Assembly (NCBI RefSeq): GCF_003046295.1
Contig: NZ_PZZN01000001.1
Location: 434,001 to 498,000, forward strand
Source: Sphingomonas aerolata
GTDB taxonomy: Bacteria > Pseudomonadota > Alphaproteobacteria > Sphingomonadales > Sphingomonadaceae
Length of the DNA: 64,000 bases
Direction of reading: 5' to 3'
Both the position numbers and the translations under genes were made by a program. Below the pieces are notes generated by a model. It saw only the letters and a list, made by a program, of their open reading frames with translations, was not told where the DNA came from and did not search any database. Shown here in pieces: positions 8,722-17,083 of the stretch (position 1 is its first letter; each line of letters opens with the position of its first letter).

Positions 8722-10320
8722 TTATTGTTTGATGCCCGCGATGCCTGCCGGTTCCAGCGTGACGAGCGCGATGTCGTTGCTCCGCATCGGCACCGTGACG
8801 CGCGTCGATCCGTTGCGACCGACCCGAACGGTCCGCGCCTGTTCGGGCAGGTCCTGCGTGGCCTGCTCGAGCCCCTTGCGCTGCGCGGGATCGAGCGACG
8901 CGGGCATACCCATGTCGATATAGAGCGAGAGCGGGTCATTCCGGCGATAACCGGTCCGGCGGATGGTCAGCCGGTACGTCCCCGCGGGCACGTGATCGAA
9001 GGTCAGCGCGATCGGCCGGGCCGCGGCCGCGGGCACCTGCCGCGTGTAGAAGGGCTTGTTGCTCAGCGTCTGGACCGGCTGTTGCCAGTCCCAGACCACG
9101 GCCGAGATCCGCTGACCATCGGCGGCGGCGAGCACCGTGTCATCCGCCACGGGTATCGCGCGGCCCTTCAGCGCGTTCAGATATTTATACGCGAACCAGG
9201 CCGGCTTGCGGATGCCTTCGCGGTTCATCAGCCCGAACCCGCCATGGAACGGCGTCGGCGGCGGCCCCGGCTCCTCGAACAGGTCGGTATAGGTCCAGTA
9301 GCTCATGCCCTGCGCATAGGCCCGCGACTGCTTCAGCTTGGTCAGGATGTAAGGCGCGCTGATATAGCTGTCGTGGACGAAGTCGCGCGGCGTGTAGCTC
9401 GTGCTCCATTCGGTGAAGTAGAGCGGCAGCCCCGGATAGGCCGACGCCTCGATCTGCTCGCGAACGCGGCGCACGTCGCCGACCACCGCGTCGGGGGACG
9501 CCGACAGCTTGGTGTCCTGCTTGCCCTCCTCGTCGAGGAATCCGCCCTCGACGCCATAGGTGTGCGTCGTCACGAAATCGATCGGCACGGCGTTCCGCTT
9601 CGTAAAGGCGAGCAGCTCGGGCACCCAGGCCGCGCCCGCGGTCGATGGCCCACCGACCCGCAACGCCGGATCGATCGCCTTGATCGTCCGCGCGGTGTCC
9701 GCATAGAGATCGAAATACGCCTTCTGGTCGGCCTTTTCCCAGAAGCCGTCGAGATTGGGCTCGTTCCAGACCTCGAAATACCAGCGGCGAACCTCGTCGG
9801 CGCCATAACGCTGCCGAACATGGCGGACATAGGCATCGATCAGCCCGCGCCACAAAGCCGGATCGGGATGCGAGGTATTGCCCTTCCAGTAGAAGATCGT
9901 CTGCTCCGAGGTCCGCATCGCATTGGGCGTGAAACCGAGCTCGACGAAGGGCCGGATCTTCTTGGCGAGCAGCGCATCATAGAGCTGGTCGATCTTCGTC
10001 CAGTCATAGACGATCCCCGCATCCGTCTTGCGCACCGTGCCGAGGACATCGTGGAAGATGTCATGGAAGCGGATGTAGCGGAAACCGAGCTCGTCGACCG
10101 CGGTCTTGAGCTGCGCCTGGCTGTCGCTGCGGATCAGCGTGCCCGGGAAATCCGAACCGATCGACAGGTCGAAGGATCGATCGACCGGACCTGCCGCCTT
10201 GGCGGCATCGATGACGACGCGACGTTCGCCCCCACGGGCAACGGGGGCCGCTGCAGCCGGCAGAGTGCTCAACGCTACGACTATTGACGCAGCCATTCCC
10301 GCGCTCGACGCCCACCGCAT
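8722..10320 (-). CDS. Glycoside hydrolase family 39 (beta-xylosidase-like)
   Basis: The 532-residue protein begins with a signal peptide (MRWASSAGMAASIVVALSTL to AAAAP). The clan GH-A barrel has FRYIRFHDIFHD near residue 80, the acid/base Glu in WNEPN (about 187) and the nucleophile Glu in YFTEWS (about 304). This spacing and the RYIRFHDI block are characteristic of GH39. A beta-sandwich accessory region follows from about residue 400. It lies in the middle of the glycan operon, after the second halogenase across a 111-bp gap and 21 bp before the fucosidase. Beta-D-xylosidase is the classic activity, but GH39 also includes iduronidases and other specificities. Confidence 0.87.
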   Translation of the reverse strand: MRWASSAGMAASIVVALSTLPAAAAPVARGGERRVVIDAAKAAGPVDRSFDLSIGSDFPGTLIRSDSQAQLKTAVDELGFRYIRFHDIFHDVLGTVRKTDAGIVYDWTKIDQLYDALLAKKIRPFVELGFTPNAMRTSEQTIFYWKGNTSHPDPALWRGLIDAYVRHVRQRYGADEVRRWYFEVWNEPNLDGFWEKADQKAYFDLYADTARTIKAIDPALRVGGPSTAGAAWVPELLAFTKRNAVPIDFVTTHTYGVEGGFLDEEGKQDTKLSASPDAVVGDVRRVREQIEASAYPGLPLYFTEWSTSYTPRDFVHDSYISAPYILTKLKQSRAYAQGMSYWTYTDLFEEPGPPPTPFHGGFGLMNREGIRKPAWFAYKYLNALKGRAIPVADDTVLAAADGQRISAVVWDWQQPVQTLSNKPFYTRQVPAAAARPIALTFDHVPAGTYRLTIRRTGYRRNDPLSLYIDMGMPASLDPAQRKGLEQATQDLPEQARTVRVGRNGSTRVTVPMRSNDIALVTLEPAGIAGIKQ

Positions 10321-10353
10321 ACCCGCTCCCGTTCTTATACGAATTGCCGTGAT

Positions 10354-10367
10354 GGTAGCGCGATCAG
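10354..10367. promoter_or_regulatory. LacI-type half-operator in the halogenase-GH39 gap
   Basis: The plus strand reads TGGTAGCGCGATCA. The left half matches TGGTAGCGC of the LacI-family operators common in alphaproteobacterial sugar genes, while the right half is degenerate (GATCA instead of TACCA). It sits inside the 111-bp gap upstream of GH39, which may hold an internal promoter. The evidence is weak, and no LacI regulator is in the window. Confidence 0.25.
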
Positions 10368-10431
10368 GCGGAAGGGCAAGCTTTGTCCGACAAATAAGCT
10401 TTTTAGCGATCGCCGCGGCGTGCCGATCGCG

Positions 10432-11967
10432 TCATGCCGCGGTTCGCAGCGGTGCCGCACAATGCCGGGCGATGAAGTCGGCGTGGCGCGGCATCGCCTC
10501 GGCGGTCTTGGCGACCATCTCCCGCACATGGTCGAGAAACATGGCGCTCTCCGCCACCGGCAGTCCCGCGGTCAGCGGATCGACCGACGCGGGCCAGATG
10601 CCCTGGCCGAGCAGGACCGCAATCCAGCTGTCGGGGGTGAACAATTCGCCCTGTTCGCGAAAGATCCGCGCCCGGCCCGCCCAGAGATCGAGCTTGGCCT
10701 GCAGCGACGGCGGCAGCGTCATGCTCTGGCAATGCCGCCAGAACGCCGAATCCGTCCGCGTCGTCGCATGGTAGTGAAGGATGATGAAGTCGCGGACCTG
10801 ATCATACTCCCGGAGCATCTGCCGGTTATATTCGGCGATCTCGACCGCGCTGAACCCGGTATCGGGAAACAGGCTCATCAGCCGCGCGATGCCCGACTGG
10901 ATCAGATGGATGCTCGTCGATTCGAGCGGCTCGAGAAAGCCGCCGGCCAGCCCGATCGCGACGCAATTCCGGTCCCACAGCCGGTCGCGCCGCCCCGCGA
11001 CGAACCGCAACTGGCGCGGATCGGCGAGCGGCGGGCCGTCCAGTCCGTCCAGCAGCACCCGCAGCGCGGTCTCGTCGTCGACATGGTCGCTCGCATAAAC
11101 ATGGCCGTTGCCGACGCGGTGCTGAAGCGGGATCCGCCAGCGCCAGCCGGCCGCTTCCGCGGTCGCGCGTGTATGCGGGGCCGGCGCATCGCGGGGTGCA
11201 CTCGGCACCGCCCAGGCACGATCGCAGGGTAGCCAGTGCTGCCAGCTCGTAAACCCGACGTCCATCGCGTCGCCAAGCAGCAGCGATCGGAACCCGCTGC
11301 AATCGACGAACAGGTCCCCGTTGATCGCACGCCCGTCCGCGAGCCGGACCGCCTCGATGAAGCCGGTCCCGGCATGCCGATCGACTGCCGCCACGCGCCC
11401 CTCGATCCGCACCACCCCCGCGGCCTCGGCACGGTCGCGCAGATATCTGGCATAGAGCGCGGCATCGAAGTGGAAGGCATAGGACAGCGTCGACAGGACC
11501 GATTGCGGATTGGCCGACGGTCGCGTGAAACGCCCGTTGCGCGCCGCCACGGCCGACAGGCAATAGTCGCCGATAGGCCCCGGCATGTCGGCTCGCCCAA
11601 GCCGGGCCTGACGCAGCCAAAGCTGATGGAAAGCCACCCCCTCGACGTCGCGGCCATGCGTGCCGAACGGATGGAAATACGCGTCGCCCAGCCGCCCCCA
11701 GTCGCGAAACTCGATTCCCAGCTTGAACGTCGCCCCCGTCGCGCGGACGAAGTCGTCCTCGTCGATGCCGAGCATCCGGTTATAGTCGAGCAGCGAGGGG
11801 ATCGTCGCCTCGCCAACGCCGACCGTGCCGATCTCCTCGGATTCCACCAAAGTCACCGCGACGCCGCTCTCGACCAGCCGCGCCATCGCAGCGGCGGTCA
11901 TCCACCCGGCCGTTCCTCCGCCGACGATGACGATCCTGGTGATGCGGGCCGGGCCGGGATCCGTCAC
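10432..11967 (-). CDS. Flavin-dependent tryptophan-halogenase-like protein (second of pair)
   Basis: The 511-residue protein starts with GTG, overlapping the stop of the preceding halogenase by the GTGA arrangement, so translation is probably coupled. It has the FAD-binding VGGGTAGW near residue 15, the family lysine in GATFKLG (about 82, matching Lys79 of PrnA/RebH), the diagnostic WxWxIP motif as GWRWRIP (about 274-280) and the EPLES active-site block. All signature residues of flavin-dependent halogenases are therefore intact. Relatives in sphingomonads, Caulobacter and Xanthomonas occur beside TonB receptors, but their physiological substrate is unknown. Reduced FAD would have to come from a separate reductase, not seen here. 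The protein has no signal peptide and should be cytoplasmic. Confidence 0.88.
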   Translation of the reverse strand: MTDPGPARITRIVIVGGGTAGWMTAAAMARLVESGVAVTLVESEEIGTVGVGEATIPSLLDYNRMLGIDEDDFVRATGATFKLGIEFRDWGRLGDAYFHPFGTHGRDVEGVAFHQLWLRQARLGRADMPGPIGDYCLSAVAARNGRFTRPSANPQSVLSTLSYAFHFDAALYARYLRDRAEAAGVVRIEGRVAAVDRHAGTGFIEAVRLADGRAINGDLFVDCSGFRSLLLGDAMDVGFTSWQHWLPCDRAWAVPSAPRDAPAPHTRATAEAAGWRWRIPLQHRVGNGHVYASDHVDDETALRVLLDGLDGPPLADPRQLRFVAGRRDRLWDRNCVAIGLAGGFLEPLESTSIHLIQSGIARLMSLFPDTGFSAVEIAEYNRQMLREYDQVRDFIILHYHATTRTDSAFWRHCQSMTLPPSLQAKLDLWAGRARIFREQGELFTPDSWIAVLLGQGIWPASVDPLTAGLPVAESAMFLDHVREMVAKTAEAMPRHADFIARHCAAPLRTAA

Positions 11968-13514
11968 GCCGCCGCTCGCGCACCGAAATGATGGTGCTGT
12001 GCATAGGCGACCAGATCGCGGTTCGACGGCAGGTTGCGGATCGCATAGTCCGCCTGTCGCCGGACCTCGGCAAATGCACGCCGGGCATCGTCAGCATAGC
12101 GCAGCGCGCCGGCCTTTGCGCTTATGTCCGTCTTCCAGCCCATGCCGTACAGGACATATTGCCAGCTCGCGTCGGTGAAGATGTCGACCTGCCCGTCGAT
12201 GTCGAGCTCGTTGGGTGGCCGGAACCGCCACCGGTCGAGCAGCTCGAGCAGGCTGTCGGGGATCGAGGTGTCGGCCACATTGTCGCGCCAGAACGCCGTG
12301 TCGCGCCGTTCCGAGATGCAGTAATGCAGCTTGATGAAATCGAGCGCGCGCTCGTAGCGGCGCAGCATGTTGGCGTTGAACTGGCGCGCCGACGTCTCGT
12401 AGTCGCCGCCCCAGGGAAACAGGTTCGCGATCATGCCCGCCGAGACCTCGGCGAACGCGATCCCCGTCGCCTCGAGCGGCTCGAAAAACCCGCTCGACAA
12501 CCCCACCGCGACGCAGTTCTTGACCCAGTTGACCTCGCGGTACCCCGCATCGAACTTGAAATGGCGCACCTCGGCCTTGTCGCCGCCCGCGCCCAGATAG
12601 CCACGCAGCACGCGCTCGGCAGTCTCGTCGTCGCTATGGTCGGACGAGTAGACGTGCCCGATGCCACGCCTGCGATCGAGCCCGATGTCCCAGATCCAGC
12701 CCGACTCCTGCGCGGTCGAAATCGTGTAGGACGCGATCGGATCGCCGGGCTTTGCATAAGGCAGCTGCGCGGCGATCGCGCGGTTGCAGAACAGCACGTC
12801 GCGGCAGGACCGGAACGGCACCTTCATCGCCTTGCCGATCAGTTCGGCACGAAAGCCCGTGCAATCGATATAGAGATCGGCGTCGAGCATCCCGTTCCGC
12901 TCGGTGCGCACCCCGCCGATCGCCCCGTCTTCAGCGAGCAGCACCTCGGACACGGTGTCGGTCAGATGCCGGACACCGTTCCTGACCGCATGTTCGCGCA
13001 ACAGCCCGGCGAGCGCCACCGCATCGAAATGAAACGCGTAGTTGAGCGGCCCGACATAATCGGGGTTGGTCGCCAGCTTGGGCGCGCGCATCGCGTCCGC
13101 GGCCTTTTTCTGTGGATTGGAGACCTCGTCCCAATTCTCCGCGCCGCCATGCCCCAGCAGCCAATAGGGCAGCAGGTCGAGGCCGTCGCTCGCATCGGCA
13201 ACCTGGAACGGGTGCGAGTAATGATCGGTGCGGCCCTGTCCGGGGGCGTGGCGCCAATGGACGAACTTCGCCCCCTGTTTGAACGTCGCGCCGCATCGCC
13301 GGATCAGCTCGGCCTCGTCGATGCCGATCGTCGCCAGGGTCCGCCGGATCGTCGGGAAGGTCCCTTCCCCCACGCCGAGGATGCCGATGTCCTTGGATTC
13401 GACCAGCGTGATCGAGACCCCGCCCGCCAGATCGGCGCCCAAACGCTTCGCCAGATAACCCGCGGTCAGCCAGCCGGCGGTACCGCCGCCAACGATCAGG
13501 ATCCTCTTCCGCAT
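11964..13514 (-). CDS. Flavin-dependent tryptophan-halogenase-like protein (first of pair), altered motifs
   Basis: The 516-residue protein (ATG at 13514; an in-frame GTG lies one codon upstream) follows the TonB receptor after 55 bp. It has VGGGTAGWLT near residue 8, GVGEGTFPT, and the catalytic-lysine block GATFKQGAKF with Lys at about 79. Two signature positions differ from classical halogenases. The WxWxIP motif reads GWIWDIG (about 272-278), so Pro is Gly. The Glu-Ser pair reads EPLEATG, so Ser is Ala. The next gene overlaps it, so the two proteins are made together. It may be a halogenase with a different substrate, or a flavin protein that no longer halogenates. Cytoplasmic location is expected. 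Confidence 0.88.
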   Translation of the reverse strand: MRKRILIVGGGTAGWLTAGYLAKRLGADLAGGVSITLVESKDIGILGVGEGTFPTIRRTLATIGIDEAELIRRCGATFKQGAKFVHWRHAPGQGRTDHYSHPFQVADASDGLDLLPYWLLGHGGAENWDEVSNPQKKAADAMRAPKLATNPDYVGPLNYAFHFDAVALAGLLREHAVRNGVRHLTDTVSEVLLAEDGAIGGVRTERNGMLDADLYIDCTGFRAELIGKAMKVPFRSCRDVLFCNRAIAAQLPYAKPGDPIASYTISTAQESGWIWDIGLDRRRGIGHVYSSDHSDDETAERVLRGYLGAGGDKAEVRHFKFDAGYREVNWVKNCVAVGLSSGFFEPLEATGIAFAEVSAGMIANLFPWGGDYETSARQFNANMLRRYERALDFIKLHYCISERRDTAFWRDNVADTSIPDSLLELLDRWRFRPPNELDIDGQVDIFTDASWQYVLYGMGWKTDISAKAGALRYADDARRAFAEVRRQADYAIRNLPSNRDLVAYAQHHHFGARAAA

Positions 13515-13529
13515 CACGCGCTCCGCTTC

Positions 13530-13560
13530 GTCCCCTGCCGACAGTACGTCGACAGGGGAC
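13530..13560 (-). other. Strong intercistronic hairpin after the TonB-receptor gene
   Basis: The arms GTCCCCTGCCGAC (13530-13542) and GTCGACAGGGGAC (13548-13560) pair at 12 of 13 positions around a 5-nt loop. It begins 9 bases after the receptor stop codon and ends just before the halogenase ribosome-binding site. No T-run follows on the minus strand, so it looks more like an mRNA 3'-end stabiliser or partial terminator. It could raise receptor expression relative to the downstream enzymes. Confidence 0.5.
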
Positions 13561-13569
13561 GCATCATCG

Positions 13570-16500
13570 TCAGAAGGCGAGGTTTATGCCAGTGCTGATA
13601 CGGCGATCGGCCTGGAACCAGCTGCGCCCGACCAGCTTGCCGCCGGGATACCCACCCATCAGCGTCCGTTGCGTCGCCGCGGTCAGGTTGGTCCCCTGCA
13701 CGCCGAACGAGAACTGGTCGTTCACCTTGAACCGCACACCCGCGTCGACCGAGCCATAATTGCCGCCATAGATCGGCAACGCGATCTGCGTCGATGCGTC
13801 GAGGCCGCCATCCTGATTGGTCACGACACCCGGTGCGCTGTAATAGGTATAGGTGCCGTTCGTGCCGTTGCTGTTCGTCGACAGCAGATAGCGCGAGCGC
13901 CAGGAATAGGCGACGCGCAACGAGATCGGATTGCGCTCGTACAGCAGCGTCGCGTTCAGATTATGCTTCGACAACCCGACCAGCGGCGCGTCGTTGCGAG
14001 CGGCGCCGGTGATGTCGCGGTAGACATCGCCCGGATTGCTGCTCTTGATGAAGGTGTAGTTGCCCTCGAACCCGATCCCGGCAAGCGCACCGGGCAGCAT
14101 GTCGAGGAAGAAGCGGCCACCGGCCTCGACGCCCTTGACGGTCGCCGCCTTGGTCGAGTTGACATAGTCGGTGGCCGATGCCGCCACATTCTCGGTCGTA
14201 CCGTCGGTGAACTGGATCGTGACCTGCCGGCTGGTCAGCGCATAGATCGGCAGGTTGGTCAGCCGCTTGTAGAACGGGGCCAGATGGAAGGACGTGCCCG
14301 CCCGCCCGTAATATTCGAGCGAGAGGTCGACATTGTTCGACAGCGTCGGCTTCAGCAACGGATTGCCCGTGTCCGCGGTGAAGTTGTTGAACGTGCCGAT
14401 CCCGCCGGGTGTCTGGCTGGGGGTCGTCGCCACGCCGATCGAACCCGACGCACGCAGCGCGTTGAAGCTCGGCAGATCCATCGTAATGTTGTACCCGCCG
14501 CGAACCTTGATCCGGTCGGTGGGCGAATATTCGAGATTGATCGACGGCAGCACGCGCGTGAAGTCCGCCTTGCCGCCGCGGGCGAGGAACGTGTTTGCCA
14601 GCGTCACCTGCGCGCCGTTGCGGATAAAGACGGTCCCGCCATTCTGCTGGATGAACCCGCTGCCTTCATTCTCGATATGCACGACGCGCACGCCGACGTT
14701 ACCGGAAATGCCGCGTGCGCCTTCCTCGGGCCCGAAGCGGAGCAGTGCATAGCCCGCGATATTCTCGGTACGATTGTTGACCTGATCGCCCGGCAGGACG
14801 AACCCGACAGGCCGGATCGCCAGCGTACCGTCGGGGTTGAACTGGCCGCCATAGCCGGTGACCGGGAGCTGCCCCGCAACCGAGCAGTTGAATTCATTGC
14901 CGGTGCAGAAGCCGGCAGGCGGAGCCGTCACCAGTCCGGTACGGTTTTCATTGAAACGCGACGCCAGATCCTCCGATGCGAACATCAGGTTGCCCGGCAG
15001 CGTCGTGTTGCCGCGGAAAAAGTCCTTGAATGCATGGCTGGCGACGTCGCCCGGTGCCGCGTTGGCATAGGTCAGCTGCGGATCGCCGTTCCAGCCGCGA
15101 CCCAGCGCGGTCCAGTTATAGCCGTTCGACAGATCGCGCTCGGTCCGCTTGGCATAGCGGCCGCCGACCTTGACCGACCGGAAGAAGCTGTTGTCGAACG
15201 TATATTCGGCATCGAGCTGCCCTGAATCGAGCCGCCCCTTGTTGCGTTCGTTGTGCGGCATCGACGCCGTCCAGAAATAATTGGCCGGATCGGCGAACGA
15301 CTCCTGCGTCGCAGGACTGACGGTGATCTGCGGCAGGTCGCCCGTGAGATCCATGCCGAAGCTCTGGCCGAAGCCAACGTCGCGGAAGATGTCGAGACGA
15401 TCATAGATCTGCCGCGAATCGACGCGCTGCAGCGATCCCTTCAGCGACACATGGCTGTCTGTCGGCGCCCAGACGAACGACAGCGAATAATCGCGCGTCC
15501 GCGTGTTGCTCTCGACGAACCCCTTGTTGCCGCTGCTGTTGACCGACCCACCCGTCGGGGCAAACGTCGCCGTGTCGCGGTTGAACAGCGCGCTCGTCTT
15601 GGTGAGCAGGCCGTTACTGTCGAACGAGCTGCTCGCCGGATCGACCGCCAGAGTCTGCGAATCCAGCTGCGTGCCGTAATCGCTCGACTGGCTCTTGTAG
15701 CGCGACTGGAAGAAGCTGCCGGTAAAGGTCAGCGATTCGGCCGGCTGCCACTGTGCCGCGCCATAGATGCCGTAGCGCTTGTACTGGAACGCCTCGTCGC
15801 CATAGGCAAAGCCGCTGGGGACGTACCGCTCGTTGCCATCGCTCAGCTTGGTCTTGAAATACGGGCTGACGCGGATGAACTGCGACAGCGAGCTGAACTG
15901 GCTGAACGCGACGTCGCCGAGCAGGCCGATCCGGCCGATCGGCGTATCGAACGAATCGGTAATCAGCACCGACCCAGACGGATCCGCCTTGTTCGCCATG
16001 TCGCCGAGCGCGAGTTCGCCCGTACCAGCAATGTGGAACTTGCCGTTGAAGTCGAACGGCATCTTAGTGCGCAGATCGATCTGGCCGCCGGTGCCGCCCT
16101 CGATCAGGTCGGCCGTCGATGCCTTGTAGACGTCGACCGCTGCCATCAGTTCGGGCGTGACGTCGCTCCACAGGATTGCGCGGCCGTTGTTCGCGCTGAA
16201 GATCTCGCGGCCGTTCAGCCGCGACGCGACGCCCGTCAGGCCACGGACCTGCACGCCCGACCCCTGCACCGAATAATGGTCGGGATCGCCCAGCGCGGCA
16301 AAGCGGACGATCGAGACGCCCGAGACGCGCTGCAGGACTTCGGTGATAGAGTTGTCGGGCAGCTTGCCGGCATCATCGGCGACGACCGAGTCGACGATCG
16401 TCTCGCTGCGACGCTTGCGCTCGTCCGCCGCCTCGAGCGCGGCGCGACGGCCGGTGATGACGATATCACCGTCCCCGGTCGCATCGGCCGCGGGTTGACC

Positions 16501-16677
16501 GACCTCCTGTCCCGGCGTCGCAGCCTGGGTCGTATCGGGCGACACGGTCTGCGTTTCCACCTGCGCCCATGCAGCGCTGCCCGCGCCTGCTGCCAGCAGC
16601 GCCGCAAGCGACACACCGACCCGCATCGCGATCGCCACACGCCCACGTGACCCCGAATTCAGAACGAAAGCCTTCAT
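13570..16677 (-). CDS. TonB-dependent receptor heading the glycan operon
   Basis: The 1035-residue precursor begins after GGGGAGGGGTT with a signal peptide (MRVGVSLAALLAAGAG to AWAQ). A Gln/Thr/Pro-rich linker leads to a TonB-box-like DIVITGRR near residue 73. The plug follows (LPDNSITEVLQRVSGVSIVR, VQVRGLTGVASRLNGRE), then a very long barrel with the conserved sphingomonad blocks INLEYSPTDRIKVRGGYN and PLVGLSKHNLN and a C-terminal Phe. Being first in an operon with GH39, GH29 and GH42, it is the likely importer of the oligosaccharide those enzymes cut. It is a receptor without an SusD partner, as is usual for carbohydrate loci of alphaproteobacteria. Confidence 0.93.
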   Translation of the reverse strand: MKAFVLNSGSRGRVAIAMRVGVSLAALLAAGAGSAAWAQVETQTVSPDTTQAATPGQEVGQPAADATGDGDIVITGRRAALEAADERKRRSETIVDSVVADDAGKLPDNSITEVLQRVSGVSIVRFAALGDPDHYSVQGSGVQVRGLTGVASRLNGREIFSANNGRAILWSDVTPELMAAVDVYKASTADLIEGGTGGQIDLRTKMPFDFNGKFHIAGTGELALGDMANKADPSGSVLITDSFDTPIGRIGLLGDVAFSQFSSLSQFIRVSPYFKTKLSDGNERYVPSGFAYGDEAFQYKRYGIYGAAQWQPAESLTFTGSFFQSRYKSQSSDYGTQLDSQTLAVDPASSSFDSNGLLTKTSALFNRDTATFAPTGGSVNSSGNKGFVESNTRTRDYSLSFVWAPTDSHVSLKGSLQRVDSRQIYDRLDIFRDVGFGQSFGMDLTGDLPQITVSPATQESFADPANYFWTASMPHNERNKGRLDSGQLDAEYTFDNSFFRSVKVGGRYAKRTERDLSNGYNWTALGRGWNGDPQLTYANAAPGDVASHAFKDFFRGNTTLPGNLMFASEDLASRFNENRTGLVTAPPAGFCTGNEFNCSVAGQLPVTGYGGQFNPDGTLAIRPVGFVLPGDQVNNRTENIAGYALLRFGPEEGARGISGNVGVRVVHIENEGSGFIQQNGGTVFIRNGAQVTLANTFLARGGKADFTRVLPSINLEYSPTDRIKVRGGYNITMDLPSFNALRASGSIGVATTPSQTPGGIGTFNNFTADTGNPLLKPTLSNNVDLSLEYYGRAGTSFHLAPFYKRLTNLPIYALTSRQVTIQFTDGTTENVAASATDYVNSTKAATVKGVEAGGRFFLDMLPGALAGIGFEGNYTFIKSSNPGDVYRDITGAARNDAPLVGLSKHNLNATLLYERNPISLRVAYSWRSRYLLSTNSNGTNGTYTYYSAPGVVTNQDGGLDASTQIALPIYGGNYGSVDAGVRFKVNDQFSFGVQGTNLTAATQRTLMGGYPGGKLVGRSWFQADRRISTGINLAF

Positions 16678-17040
16678 AACCCCTCCCCATGCCGCAGCGC
16701 ATCAGACGCACCACATCAGCAACGGCGCATCTGTAAACGAATGCTACCGCTACCGCCGTTAGGCTGATCTGATTTAGAAGACAATAGAGACAAAGCGAGG
16801 ATGTGAGACTTAAACGAAAGCAATCAAATCATAAATTGATTTTGTTAAATCCAAGCAAACCGGCAGCTGCGAGCCGAGTTTTGTGACACGACTGCTTACC
16901 TTTGTTGCTGAGCGCCCGCCGGCCCGTCAGGCTTGCCCGGTCCCGTATCCACTGGCCTCGTCGGGCGCAACGGCCTTCGGGTCTCAGTCGGCCGCCATCT
17001 CGGATAGCGATATCACAGCCGGGTCGCGCGTGGTGCGCAC
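16678..17040 (-). promoter_or_regulatory. Upstream region of the glycan operon; no gene seen
   Basis: This stretch between the M13-peptidase terminator and the receptor start has no credible coding frame. Its half nearest the receptor (about 16770-16870) is A+T-rich against the surrounding DNA, as expected for a promoter. An inverted repeat AATCAA-N8-TTGATT lies at 16822-16841. A tandem GGTAGC pair (GCTACCGCTACC on the plus strand, 16743-16754) resembles duplicated LacI-type half-sites. The rest (about 16900-17040) is G+C-rich and I see nothing in it. Confidence 0.45.
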
Positions 17041-17075
17041 AAGAAAATCGGGGCGTGTGAACGGCCACACGCCCC
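17041..17075 (-). terminator. Rho-independent terminator of the M13 peptidase gene
   Basis: A perfect 10-bp stem, GGGGCGTGTG (17050-17059) with CACACGCCCC (17066-17075), has a 6-nt loop. On the minus strand it is followed by GATTTTCTT (17049-17041). It begins 8 bases after the peptidase stop codon. This is the clearest intrinsic terminator in the window. Confidence 0.85.
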
Positions 17076-17083
17076 GCGAGATG

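Noticed and set aside
8371..10287. A 638-codon plus-strand frame opposite GH39/GH29, Arg/Asp/Gly-rich
   Set aside because: It lies antisense to two clear glycoside hydrolase genes and shows no recognisable domain; high G+C opens such shadow frames.
11988..15225. Long plus-strand frames (536 and 518 codons) opposite the first halogenase and the TonB receptor
   Set aside because: They mirror the third-position G+C bias of the real minus-strand genes and have no recognisable motifs.
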